From: Phaeodactylibacter luteus
GTDB taxonomy: Bacteria > Bacteroidota > Bacteroidia > Chitinophagales > Saprospiraceae
Reading direction: 5' to 3'
Assembly (NCBI RefSeq): GCF_007993045.1
Contig: NZ_VOOR01000002.1
Location: forward strand, 1 to 64,000
Length of the DNA: 64,000 nucleotides
Part shown: one piece after another, positions 16,828 to 25,064 of the stretch
How positions within the stretch are numbered: the stretch's first letter is position 1
Layout of the letters: every line of letters starts with the position of its first letter
The notes under the pieces: model-generated
What the model saw: the letters and a program-made list of their open reading frames with translations, nothing else
Databases searched by the model: none
Told to the model about the DNA's origin: nothing
Translations under genes and position numbers: made by a program

Positions 16828-18243
16828 GTGGAAAAGAGCAAAGTCCTTCAGGCATTAAGGGCCTTGGAGCCTGAAGAGTGGGGGCGGTTCCGCCAATTTT
16901 TGTGCTCGCCCTACTTCAATACCCGGGAAGCATTGGTACGTTTGCTAGATGCTTTGCAGGGTTATCTTTCGGAAGGGCACGAAAGCGCCTGGCCGGAGAA
17001 GGGGGAGCTTTGGGGAGCCGTCTTCCCAAGCCTGCCCTACGAGGATAAACAGTGGCGTTACCACCTGAGCTGGCTCAACCAAATGCTAGAGGAATTCTGG
17101 TGGCTGGAGCGGGCGAGGGGGCAGCCGGCCGTTCAGCTGCAGGAGCAGATGGAGCTGCTCTCAGAGCGGGGGCTAGAGAAAGCCTACCGCCAAAAGGAGC
17201 GGAAGCTCTCTGCATTGCTGCGGTCTGAGGCCGAAAGCGGTGCACAGGCATTTTACCGCAAATACCGGTGGGCGGCGGCACGCGAAGGGCACTTTCAGCG
17301 CAAACGCCTGAGGCGCTTCAATAAAGACCTACAATCTGCAGCGGGCTTTTTGGACCGTTTTTACTATTTGGAGAAGTTGAAGTTCGCTTGTGCCATGCTC
17401 GACCGTCAGGCGATTTTGGATGCAGATTATGAAACGGGCATCACAGAGGCTTGGCTGCAGCATCTGGAAAGCGCCAGCTGTTTCAATGAGCCGGTCATCC
17501 GCCTGTATCTCAACATCTACAGGGCGCTGTCTGCTGAAAAGGAGGAGGCTTACTTCGAAACCCTGATCACTCAGCTGGAAACCTGGTCGGGCAACCTCCC
17601 CGAAGAACAGATGCGGGAAGTCGTCCTGATGGCCATCAATTACTGTGCCCGCAAGATCAGGCAAGGGCGGGAGCATTATGTTTCCGAAGCCCTTAAACTC
17701 TATACGCTTGGGATCAGTCAGGGCGTGTTGATGGAACAAGGGCAACTGTCTCCCTGGACTTTCACCAATGTGGTCAAATTGGCCTTGCGCCTAGAGCGCT
17801 ATCAGTGGATAGAGTCTTTCATTGCTGCGTACGCTAAGCACATAGCCCCTTCCTTCCGGGAAAATGCCCTGCATTTTTCCCTAGCAGAATTGTATTACTA
17901 TACCAACCGCTACCGGAGCGCGCAAGAGCACCTTTCGCAAGTGGAGTTCTCCGACCTCAATTACTACCTTGGGGCCCGCACCATGCTGGCCAAGATCTAT
18001 TTTGAAGAGGGCGAAGAGGAAGCCCTGCTATCCCACTTGGCAGCTTTCACCATTTTCCTAAAACGGAACAAGGCGCTATCCGCACAGCTAAAACAGACCT
18101 TCCTGAATTTTTGCGATATCCTCTTCCAGCTGCTCAAGCGGAAGCCAGGGCAGCTTTCTGGGCTTGATGCCCGGATAAAAGAAACGGCTTTGCTCACCGA
18201 CCGCAAATGGCTGTTAGAAGCTTGGGGGAAGGCCGCTGGCTGA
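16828..18243 (+). CDS. Helical protein of unknown function, 471 aa
   Basis: No family is recognised. The protein is almost entirely helical, rich in Leu, Glu, Arg and Trp, with repeated amphipathic segments (for example LEPEEWGRFRQFLCSPYFN near the N-terminus and YTNRYRSAQEHLSQVEFSDL later) that look like TPR-type helical pairs. No signal peptide or membrane segment is present, so it is probably cytosolic. The frame opens after a stop at 16801 and has no ATG; a GTG at 16828 is the sensible start. A promoter-like pair lies just upstream. It may act as a scaffold, but this is inference. Confidence 0.75.
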   Translation: MEKSKVLQALRALEPEEWGRFRQFLCSPYFNTREALVRLLDALQGYLSEGHESAWPEKGELWGAVFPSLPYEDKQWRYHLSWLNQMLEEFWWLERARGQPAVQLQEQMELLSERGLEKAYRQKERKLSALLRSEAESGAQAFYRKYRWAAAREGHFQRKRLRRFNKDLQSAAGFLDRFYYLEKLKFACAMLDRQAILDADYETGITEAWLQHLESASCFNEPVIRLYLNIYRALSAEKEEAYFETLITQLETWSGNLPEEQMREVVLMAINYCARKIRQGREHYVSEALKLYTLGISQGVLMEQGQLSPWTFTNVVKLALRLERYQWIESFIAAYAKHIAPSFRENALHFSLAELYYYTNRYRSAQEHLSQVEFSDLNYYLGARTMLAKIYFEEGEEEALLSHLAAFTIFLKRNKALSAQLKQTFLNFCDILFQLLKRKPGQLSGLDARIKETALLTDRKWLLEAWGKAAG

Positions 18244-18606
18244 CCGGGGCTATAGGGCTTGTTGGGATATTCCTTTTAGGCCGGAGGCAGCCAAATGGTG
18301 TGCCGACCGGCCTACCTGCCAAGCTGGCACTTTCCAGGTAAGCCGGGGCGTGATGTGTTCAACCAAGTATGGGCTAAAAGCCGGTGCGAAGCTGCCAGTC
18401 TTCGCGCAGGTTCGCATAGCGCAATATTGCCGACGTAGGTTCCATGGGCGCAAACCAGATGGTCGCTTTTTTGGCCTGCCCCTGCACAATGTGAGGGAGC
18501 CTGCCCCTGCCCGATGGCAGGTGCCGCTATGCTACGGGGCTCGCTATCCGCTCGGCCTTGTCAGGCCTGCCGCCCCTTCGCAGCGCTAGGCCAATGCCAG
18601 GCTATA

Positions 18607-18790
18607 GTCTGACAACTTAGGATTTTTGAAAATATGACGCTGCTATTTTTTCGGTTGTCGAGACAAAAAACGTAGGCATAGCCTACACGAAGCGTGGGGA
18701 TAAGGGGCTCCACGATGAAGTCGGCGAGGCTTTTTGGTGAAGAGAAACGGAAAAAGAGCAAGTCAGAATTCATAAATTCTGGGTTGTCAG
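18607..18790. mobile_element. Nested insertion within repeat copy D
   Basis: This insert of about 184 bp splits copy D. It carries CTGACAAC near its left end and GTTGTCAG at its right end, inverted repeats of each other. The 9-mer CAGGCTATA occurs at both junctions (18598-18606 and 18788-18796). Inside, GTAGGC ATA GCCTAC at 18672-18686 is a perfect REP-like palindrome starting with GTAG. It has no coding capacity of note. Confidence 0.65.
18672..18686. repeat. REP-like palindrome 1
   Basis: This perfect 6-bp stem has a 3-base loop and begins with the GTAG tetranucleotide typical of REP sequences served by RAYT transposases. A related palindrome lies at 19127-19153 on the other side of the RAYT remnant. 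Confidence 0.6.
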
Positions 18791-18869
18791 GCTATAAAGC
18801 CCCAAAAGCATAAACACCTGCGACATTTTTGTTCACGCCGGTTCTACCTACATCGCAGCGCAATCAAAA

Positions 18870-19100
18870 ATGCTGTTTTGTGTGTATTTCGGAAAACCAA
18901 TCTGGACACATGAAAACCATGCTGTGGAATTGATCACTAATAAGTTTATCCGGCAGAAGTGTGCCTACATACATCGGAATCCGGTACGGGCGGGCTGGGT
19001 GAATAATACGCCGGATTGGGAATACAGTAGTGCTTCGAATTATGAGGGGGAATATGTCTTGATTGAGGTAAGTTTGTTGGATGCGATGTACGAATGGTGA
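18870..19100 (+). pseudogene. 3' remnant of a REP-associated tyrosine transposase (RAYT)
   Basis: The 76 codons match only the C-terminal part of RAYT/Y1-type transposases: ENHAVELITNKFIRQKCAYI, HRNPVRAGWVNN and WEYSSASNYEGE are conserved there. The HUH and catalytic Tyr regions that should lie upstream are missing; copy D of the intergenic repeat sits there instead. The protein cannot be active. RAYTs of the IS200/IS605 group normally mobilise REP palindromes, and two such palindromes flank this fragment. Confidence 0.85.
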
Positions 19101-19126
19101 TGGTTTGCGATAAATGGATTTTGTAG

Positions 19127-19153
19127 TTCGACGTAGGCGCAGCTTACGTCGAA
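19127..19153. repeat. REP-like palindrome 2
   Basis: TTCGACGTAGGC and GCTTACGTCGAA form a 12-bp stem (one G-T pair) around GCA. Its inner part resembles palindrome 1. It ends 40 bp before the PfkB start codon and could also affect that gene's 5' leader. Confidence 0.6.
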
Positions 19154-19192
19154 CGGGAAAAGTGTTATTTTGCTGCCATAAAACTACAAGAT

Positions 19193-20131
19193 ATGCAAGG
19201 ACAAGGCAATCGGCAATATGGGATCCTTTCAGCCGGCGAATTGCTCATCGATTTCATTTCCTCTGAGTTTGCCAGCAACCTGGACGAGGCAGTTGACTTT
19301 AAGCGCATATTGGGTGGGAGCCCTGCCAACCTGGCTATGAACATGGCCCGGCTCGGCGTCAGCACCAAGTTGGTGGCTACCATCGGCAATGATGATATGG
19401 GGAAATATGCTGCCCGTTATGTACACCGGCTGGGCATAGACCTGCACGGGCTGCGTGCCGTGGATACTCCCACTACTTTGATTTTGGTGACCCGCTCGAA
19501 GGAGGTCTCCAACTTTGAGGCCTACCGTGGCGCAGATTGTGAAATTGTGCCGGAGCAGATGCCATTGGGGCAGCTCAAAAACATCGCCCTTTTTCATACG
19601 ACCTGCTTTGCACTGAGCCGGGAGCCGGCGAGGAGCACCATACTGCAGGCTGCAAAGCTGGCTGCAAGCCACGGCTGTACGCCCTCCATTGATGCGAACT
19701 TTGCGGCCAAGATATGGCCAGACCAGGCGGCTGCCCAAGCTGCTGTCAAGGCCTACTGCGGGCTGGGGGCACTGGTGAAAATGAGCGAAGTGGACTGGGA
19801 AAGGCTTTTCAACCATCAAATGTCAGACCCAGGGGCAGCGGCAGAGCAATTGCTCGAGATGGGGGCAGCAGAGGTGTGCCTTACCATGGGGAGCGAAGGC
19901 TGCTATGTCGCGACGAAGGGCGAGCGCCACTTTCTCGCTGCACGCCCGGTAGAGGTAAGGGACACGACAGGTGCAGGGGATGCGTTTTGGTCAGGCTACC
20001 TTACGGCTTGGCTGGACGGGAAGGGGCTTATGGAAAAAGCAATGGCAGGGCGGAAAATGGCAGAGCTGAAGCTGCAGCACTTCGGCCCTTTACCCGATCA
20101 GGTCGAACGGATGGAGCTCTACAAGGGCTAG
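19193..20131 (+). CDS. PfkB-family carbohydrate kinase (probable fructokinase)
   Basis: This 312-residue ribokinase-family kinase phosphorylates a sugar or nucleoside using ATP. The N-terminal GELLIDF and GGSPANLAMNMARLG bind substrate, and the C-terminal DTTGAGDAFWSGYL is the PfkB signature with the catalytic Asp (GAGD). The sequence pattern resembles fructokinases. It stands alone, directly downstream of the RAYT remnant and a REP-like hairpin, and it converges on the CNNM-domain gene. Confidence 0.88.
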   Translation: MQGQGNRQYGILSAGELLIDFISSEFASNLDEAVDFKRILGGSPANLAMNMARLGVSTKLVATIGNDDMGKYAARYVHRLGIDLHGLRAVDTPTTLILVTRSKEVSNFEAYRGADCEIVPEQMPLGQLKNIALFHTTCFALSREPARSTILQAAKLAASHGCTPSIDANFAAKIWPDQAAAQAAVKAYCGLGALVKMSEVDWERLFNHQMSDPGAAAEQLLEMGAAEVCLTMGSEGCYVATKGERHFLAARPVEVRDTTGAGDAFWSGYLTAWLDGKGLMEKAMAGRKMAELKLQHFGPLPDQVERMELYKG

Positions 20132-20147
20132 CCGTACCTTTTGAAGC

Positions 20148-21272
20148 CTACTCCTCTTCAGGCTTGGGCGGAGCGGGCGCTTCTTCCCGGAACTCTTCCA
20201 GCAGCCCCAAAATCTGTGCCCTCTTTTCCCAGTTCTTCCTGGCGAGCATCTGCATGTCTTCGATATTGTCCTGTTCATCTACAATTTCGATGCCGAGCAG
20301 GGTTTCGATCACATCTTCCATTGTGACAATACCGCCCATGCCCCCAAATTCATCCACGACAAGGGCGATGTGCTCCCGCTTTTCCATAAGCTGATTGAAC
20401 AGATCGGGCAGGGGCACCTGCTCATTGATGATGAGGATTTCCCGCATGATGGATTTCAGGGGCTCGCCCCCTTGTTGGCTAATGATGCTGCTCAGGATTT
20501 CGTCTTTCAGCACAAAGCCGTTGATATGGTCTTTGGATTCTGCAAAGACAGGGATGCGGGAAAATTGTAGTTTGGGGTTGTTTTCGTAAAACTCTGCTAT
20601 CGTACGGTCTTGGTTTGCTGCTTTGACGACTGTCCGGGGCGTCATGACGTCTTTTGTCCGTATCGTATTGAGCCGCAGCAGGTTGTGGATGATCCTAGAC
20701 TCATTGCTGCGGAATATGCCCTCTTTCTCGCCGATTTCCGCCATAGCTGAAAAATCAGCCCGGCTGAGCACGCTTTTCTCTTTGTCCTTTTTGAGGGATT
20801 TGGTGATAAACTGGCTGACCCATACTAAGGGGTAGAGGGCATAGATGATGAAATTCAGGGAGGTGACTGTAAACCCCGAGAGCCGCTTCCAGTTGTTGGC
20901 GCCTACCGTTTTAGGGATGATCTCGGATAATATCAGGATGGCAAGCGTCATGACAGCCCCTACTAGGGCTTCTACAGAAAAAGGCATGCTGAGCCCGCCT
21001 ATGATCAGGTCTTTATCGCCGAACTGTTCGCCCGCCTGTGCGCCAACGCCTATGGCCCCTACGGTATGGGCTATAGTGTTGAGCGTCAGGATAGCAGAAA
21101 GCGGACGGTCGATGTCTTCCTTAAAGACTTTGAGCAGCTGTCCGGTCCGTGTGCCTTCTTTGTACTGAACTTCCACGAAGGAAGGGGTGATGCTGAGCAG
21201 TACGGCTTCCCAAACGGAGCAGAGGAAGGAGACAATGATCGAGAGCAGGAAAAAGAAAATCAATAAGCCCAT
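20148..21272 (-). CDS. CNNM/CBS-domain protein (CorC/HlyC-like transporter)
   Basis: The 374-residue membrane protein starts with a CNNM (DUF21) transmembrane domain (about residues 1-190, with hydrophobic helices and LSEIIPKTVGANN). A pair of CBS domains follows (about 205-330: VMTPRTVVKAA, IPVFAESKDHINGFVLKDE, VDEFGGMGGIVTMEDVIETLLG). Such proteins are linked to magnesium or cobalt efflux and are often misnamed haemolysins. The usual C-terminal CorC_HlyC domain is replaced by a short acidic/proline tail. The substrate is inferred only by family. Confidence 0.88.
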   Translation of the reverse strand: MGLLIFFFLLSIIVSFLCSVWEAVLLSITPSFVEVQYKEGTRTGQLLKVFKEDIDRPLSAILTLNTIAHTVGAIGVGAQAGEQFGDKDLIIGGLSMPFSVEALVGAVMTLAILILSEIIPKTVGANNWKRLSGFTVTSLNFIIYALYPLVWVSQFITKSLKKDKEKSVLSRADFSAMAEIGEKEGIFRSNESRIIHNLLRLNTIRTKDVMTPRTVVKAANQDRTIAEFYENNPKLQFSRIPVFAESKDHINGFVLKDEILSSIISQQGGEPLKSIMREILIINEQVPLPDLFNQLMEKREHIALVVDEFGGMGGIVTMEDVIETLLGIEIVDEQDNIEDMQMLARKNWEKRAQILGLLEEFREEAPAPPKPEEE

Positions 21273-21460
21273 ATGCGGTTTTGATATGCAGGAAGTATTG
21301 GAGCTCAGGCTGGCGGCGTACGTCCGGGCCAGGCTGTTGCCGTTCCTGACTGATGGTGCAGGTCAAAAATACATAAAGCCCCGGGATATCAAAGCAGGGG
21401 CGGCCTTTCTGTTGGCCTTTTCGGGGCAAATTGTGCACTGAGGGTGCTGGGGCACAATAG

Positions 21461-21499
21461 GAAAGGGCTTTGGCATCTTTCATCAGCCAAAGCCCTTTC
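21461..21499 (-). terminator. Terminator after the LysM gene
   Basis: A perfect 14-bp stem (GAAAGGGCTTTGGC / GCCAAAGCCCTTTC) with an 11-base loop begins 21 bp past the LysM stop. The following T-run is weak. Confidence 0.7.
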
Positions 21500-21520
21500 T
21501 AAGCGGAGCATCCGTAAGCT

Positions 21521-23299
21521 TTAGTTGAGGTATATCCTTTGATAGGGGACAAGGACCTCATTGCGCTCAAGGTTGTTGATGGCCCGCAGCTGCTCAACAG
21601 TTGTACCGTAGTTCCGCGCGATGCTGTACAGGGAGTCGCCTTCTTTGACGATGTAAACCGTACGGGTAGGCTGGGCAGGCACTGCATTGTACTGAGCAGG
21701 GCTGCTGGCAGCGGCACTTGGGGCATAATACGATTGCGGGGCCGGTTGAGGCGTTGCAGCGCGGTCGAGGAAATAGGGCGTATTGTAGTTGCCGTCCACC
21801 TGCTGATTGGCGGCGGGGGCATCAAAATCTATTGCACTGCCAGAGAAGGCTTCCTGTTCTTCCTGAGTAGCGCCTTTAGCTTGCAGCCCTGAGGTTGCCG
21901 ACGTTGCGGATGGGATGCGGGCAGTAGCGGTCTGCCCATAGGACTGAGGCGCGGGGCTATTGGCAGGGGCTTGCTCATCACAGTCGCAAGGGCAGTCGGT
22001 AATGCGCAACTGCTGGCCGACCCGTGCAAAGGTGTTTTCGCTCAGGCCGTTCATTTCGCGGAAGCGGGGCTCCGTGTAGCCATATTTCAGGGCAATTGAG
22101 GCTACGGTCTCCCCTGGCTTGACCAAGTGGTATTTTTGGTGCTCGCCGCCTTCTGTCATTTGCGTAGGGCGAGACTCGTACCGGGGAGGGTTTGATGCCG
22201 CCATCATAGGCTCAGCGCCCCCTTTTGCCGTAAGCACAGGTTCAGCAGAGGGCTTGGGCGTGGCAGAGACCTGCAGGGCTTCTCCTGGGTAAATGGTGTT
22301 GGAGCTGCCTTTTTGGTTCCATTCCCGGATCTGGGCTACCGTCACCCCATAGTTTTTCGCAATCCGGTAGAGGGTTTCCCCTTTCTTCACGGTATGCGTC
22401 TGGGCTTTGTCCTGAGGGGCAGCAGGCAGGGGGGATCTGGCCACTTGAGCGAGTGGGTCTTCCGGGGCGGTGTAAGCTTCATTGCTATAGCTTTCCGGCT
22501 GCTGGCCCACGGTGTAGAACTCGGGTTGTGCAGTTTTGGCCACAAAATCTTGTTCGGCAGGTGTGGGTGGGGTATCGTCTGTTATGCCCTGGCAGATGCG
22601 CTTGAGGTGGCGGTCGAGTTTCCGGCCATTGACCCGTTGGAGCCGGAGCGTATTGTTGAGCGCGTCGTCTACATTGATGCCGTTCCGCTTTTCGACGATG
22701 CCAACTTCCGGGATGAGGACGAGGTCGGTATGAGGGCTCCCGTCAAACTCTGCGTACTGATGGAAAAGGTAAGCCCCCGAGCACTCGTTGTCCAGCCGGC
22801 CCTCAAAATAGACTTTAGCTTTAGGGTTCTGCAGGGCGATATTCTCCCCTATAGTGCCCCGGTCGAGGTCGAACTGAAAGCGGTATTTGGGCGAATCGTA
22901 TACGATGAAGTTATCCGAGCGCATAAAGCGGGAAGCGAAAATGATAGGGGACACAAAGTACCGGTTCCCTTTCTGTACCACCATGTGCACCCGGTCTATA
23001 TTGCTGTTGATGGCATTGACCAGCTGTTCGTCAAAAACAGCATTGCTGCACCGGATGAACTGAGAAGGCATGAAATCTTGGGGGATCTGGCTCTCAGGGC
23101 CTACCTCCAAAATCGTTTTTTCGCCCGGTGTAGACTCCACTTGGTACACGATGTAGGGCGGCTCATCCTCGTGGTTGAGGTAGGCATACTCTAGGCGGTC
23201 CATGCAGGTGTCATCATAAAGGATGTACAGATTTGCAGCCTGCCCGGCTGTAGCCGCAAAAAGCAGTGCAAATAGGGCAACAAATTTTTTCATGGTCAT
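21521..23299 (-). CDS. Secreted protein with three LysM domains
   Basis: This 592-residue protein has a signal peptide (MKKFVALFALLFAATAGQAA). Its N-terminal half (about 20-240) has no recognised domain. LysM modules follow at about residues 305-350 (HTVKKGETLYRIAKNYGVTV), 390-435 (YHLVKPGETVASIALKYGYT) and 547-592 (VYIVKEGDSLYSIARNYGTT), separated by Pro/Ala/Gln-rich linkers. LysM binds GlcNAc-containing glycans, so the protein probably binds peptidoglycan in the periplasm. No catalytic domain is visible. The start could also be the Met two codons later. Confidence 0.88.
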   Translation of the reverse strand: MTMKKFVALFALLFAATAGQAANLYILYDDTCMDRLEYAYLNHEDEPPYIVYQVESTPGEKTILEVGPESQIPQDFMPSQFIRCSNAVFDEQLVNAINSNIDRVHMVVQKGNRYFVSPIIFASRFMRSDNFIVYDSPKYRFQFDLDRGTIGENIALQNPKAKVYFEGRLDNECSGAYLFHQYAEFDGSPHTDLVLIPEVGIVEKRNGINVDDALNNTLRLQRVNGRKLDRHLKRICQGITDDTPPTPAEQDFVAKTAQPEFYTVGQQPESYSNEAYTAPEDPLAQVARSPLPAAPQDKAQTHTVKKGETLYRIAKNYGVTVAQIREWNQKGSSNTIYPGEALQVSATPKPSAEPVLTAKGGAEPMMAASNPPRYESRPTQMTEGGEHQKYHLVKPGETVASIALKYGYTEPRFREMNGLSENTFARVGQQLRITDCPCDCDEQAPANSPAPQSYGQTATARIPSATSATSGLQAKGATQEEQEAFSGSAIDFDAPAANQQVDGNYNTPYFLDRAATPQPAPQSYYAPSAAASSPAQYNAVPAQPTRTVYIVKEGDSLYSIARNYGTTVEQLRAINNLERNEVLVPYQRIYLN

Positions 23300-23494
23300 G
23301 GTTTATGTGAAGGCCAATGGTTTTGTTTGGCCACAACGGCGGATAATGGCGCCACAAATATACAATTTACTGTAAATCGTGGAGAGTTGCAAGCTTGCCC
23401 AAGGTGGCCCAACAAATTGTTGAGGCCCACCGCTGAGGCATGCAACGATTGTGGGCAATAGGGGAACGGAATAGGGCAGGAGGGAATTGTGGAG

Positions 23495-23673
23495 GGCGTA
23501 ACCCAAAATGTCACAGGCGTTGATGCTTTTGGGCTTTAGGCTGGCAACGGCCTAGCGCTGCGAAGGGGTGGCAAGCCCGATAGGGCCGAGCGGATAGCGA
23601 GCCCCGTAGCATAGCGGCACCTGCCCGCTGGCAGGGGCAGGCCCCTCAACCAACGACAATCTGTTTTGCGGCC
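23495..23673 (-). mobile_element. MITE-like intergenic repeat, copy E
   Basis: This copy is in minus orientation. It begins GGCGTAACCCAAAATGTCAC and ends near GACAATCTGTTTTGCGGCC. Flanks ATTGTGGAG and ATTGTGGGA share the first seven bases, a likely target-site duplication. It fills the gap between the LysM start and the response-regulator stop; the rest of 23300-23703 has no gene. Confidence 0.75.
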
Positions 23674-23703
23674 ATTGTGGGAGGGGGCGGATTAGGCTGC
23701 CGT

Positions 23704-24369
23704 TCAGTTTTTGGGCACCAGGCCCATATTGACAGCGTAGAGCACTAACTCGGAGGAAGAGCCTAGCCCTAGCTTCTTCATGATGTTTTTGCGGTGGGTA
23801 TAAATGGTGTGGGTGCTGAGGTTAAGCTCCCGGGCAATCTCTTTTGCGATCAGGCCACGGGCCACTAGCTGGACAATCTCTATCTCTCTCGGGGTAAGCG
23901 GGGTGGGCTCGCAGCTAACCGCTGAGGCGGCTTCATCCGCTCCTCCGGGCAGGCTCCGCTCAATGAGGTAGTCTAGGACGCGGGTGCAAAAAAACTTTTC
24001 TTTCTTCACGGTGGCACGTATGGCGTCCTGTATCTCCTCTTCGTCGCAAGATTTGGTGAGGAAACTGTTGATGCCCAGATGGAGGGCCTTGTATATTTCG
24101 TTTTTGTCCGAGTCATCGCTGATAATCAGGATGCCGATACCGGGATAGTCTTTCCTTAGCCGTTCTACTGTGCCGATAGAGAAAGCGGGCTCCTGCTGAT
24201 AATCGAGTATAAGCACCTCGGCAGGGTGTTTTTCCAAAACCTCCCAAAGCTGCCCCTCCTCGTTGGCTTCTGCCACGACAATGAACCGGCCATCTTGTTC
24301 GACAAGATGCCGCAGGCCCGCCCGGAAGACGTGCTGATTATCGGCGAGTATGACGGGGACTGGCTTCAT
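23704..24369 (-). CDS. NarL/FixJ-type response regulator
   Basis: This 221-residue two-component output protein has a receiver domain (about 1-120) with the phospho-acceptor Asp56 in EVLILDYQQ, acidic Asp10 and conserved Lys106 in FLTKS. A C-terminal LuxR-type helix-turn-helix follows (about 155-215: LTPREIEIVQLVARGLIAKE and STHTIYTHRKNIMKKLGL). No histidine kinase lies beside it, so the signal is unknown. An operator-like sequence at 24448-24469 lies 79 bp upstream of the start. Confidence 0.92.
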   Translation of the reverse strand: MKPVPVILADNQHVFRAGLRHLVEQDGRFIVVAEANEEGQLWEVLEKHPAEVLILDYQQEPAFSIGTVERLRKDYPGIGILIISDDSDKNEIYKALHLGINSFLTKSCDEEEIQDAIRATVKKEKFFCTRVLDYLIERSLPGGADEAASAVSCEPTPLTPREIEIVQLVARGLIAKEIARELNLSTHTIYTHRKNIMKKLGLGSSSELVLYAVNMGLVPKN

Positions 24370-24447
24370 GCGGAGTATTCATTGTTGGCAGGCAGCCTTG
24401 CTTTTGCCAAGGAACGAAGGTAGTGCTTGCCGGATTGATCTGCAAAC

Positions 24448-24469
24448 TTATTTAGACTTAATTTAGATA
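24448..24469. promoter_or_regulatory. Operator-like sequence, same as in the suf promoter
   Basis: TTATTTAGACTTAATTTAGA shares its first 15 bases exactly with the suf promoter dyad (32756-32776). It overlaps the stop of the TPMT-like gene and lies upstream of the response regulator. It is probably bound by the same regulator, which is unidentified. Confidence 0.5.
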
Positions 24470-25059
24470 GCAGGCAGCTGCTTTTGTGCTTCCAAAAAAA
24501 GCTCGCGCCCAGCCCTTGGAGCGATGCTGCCCGAGCAAGGGGAAAGCGCCACCTTATGGAACAAAGGCTGCAGCAAAGCTTCATAGGTTTCCCTATGGCC
24601 GCCAAAGGGCGGCCCATCGAATGGGAAAACGGTGTTGAAAAGCAGCCCGGCGAGCCGCCCTCCTGGCTTGAGCAGCCGGTGGCACTGCGCAGCATAAGCC
24701 GCTCTTTTGGCAGGCGGCAGCGCACAGAAAAAGGTCTGCTCAATGATGAAATCGTACTGGCCCGACAGCTCGAAGAAGTCGCCGGCAATCAGGTGCTCAT
24801 CAGGGAAAAGGCCCGTAGCTTTCAGGGGCTGCAGGGCTTCTGCCGACCAGTCGCAGATGTAGACGCTGCTGTAGCCTTGCTCCCCAAGCCAGCGCGCTTC
24901 GTGCCCGAACCCTGCGCCAGGGATGAGTATCCGGCTGCTGATGGGCACTTCCCGGCTAAAGTAATCGACAAGGGCAGGGGAGGGGTAGCCTATGTCCCAA
25001 GGCGTATCCCCGTTCCGATAGCGGTTTTCCCAATAGGCAGCGTTCAGTTCTGTCTCCAT
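24463..25059 (-). CDS. TPMT-like SAM-dependent methyltransferase
   Basis: This 198-residue class I methyltransferase resembles the thiopurine S-methyltransferase (TPMT) and thiol-methyltransferase group. AYWENRYRNGDTPWDIGYPS is the typical start, RILIPGAGFGHEARWLGEQG is the SAM motif, and DFIIEQTFFCALPP follows in mid-protein. Family members methylate thiols, halides or selenium/tellurium compounds; the substrate here is unknown. It starts five bases from the stop of the DUF4230-like gene, so the two are probably co-transcribed. Confidence 0.85.
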   Translation of the reverse strand: METELNAAYWENRYRNGDTPWDIGYPSPALVDYFSREVPISSRILIPGAGFGHEARWLGEQGYSSVYICDWSAEALQPLKATGLFPDEHLIAGDFFELSGQYDFIIEQTFFCALPPAKRAAYAAQCHRLLKPGGRLAGLLFNTVFPFDGPPFGGHRETYEALLQPLFHKVALSPCSGSIAPRAGRELFLEAQKQLPAI

Positions 25060-25064
25060 TTTAT

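Larger units (their letters stand above)
18447..18838 (+). mobile_element. MITE-like intergenic repeat, copy D, interrupted
   Basis: The element begins GGCGCAAACCAGATGGTCG and ends GACATTTTTGTTCACGCC. It is split near its right end by about 181-184 bp of unrelated DNA (from about 18607). Joining the halves restores a sequence like copy G. The flanks GGTTCCATG and GGTTCTACC agree at six of nine bases, a possible decayed target duplication. Confidence 0.75.

Noticed and set aside
18561-18773. 70-codon frame across the nested insert and repeat D
   Set aside because: It spans the junction of two mobile elements, so it cannot be an ancestral gene.
22313-23194. 293-codon plus-strand frame across the LysM gene
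   Set aside because: It is antisense to the LysM protein and has no recognisable domain.
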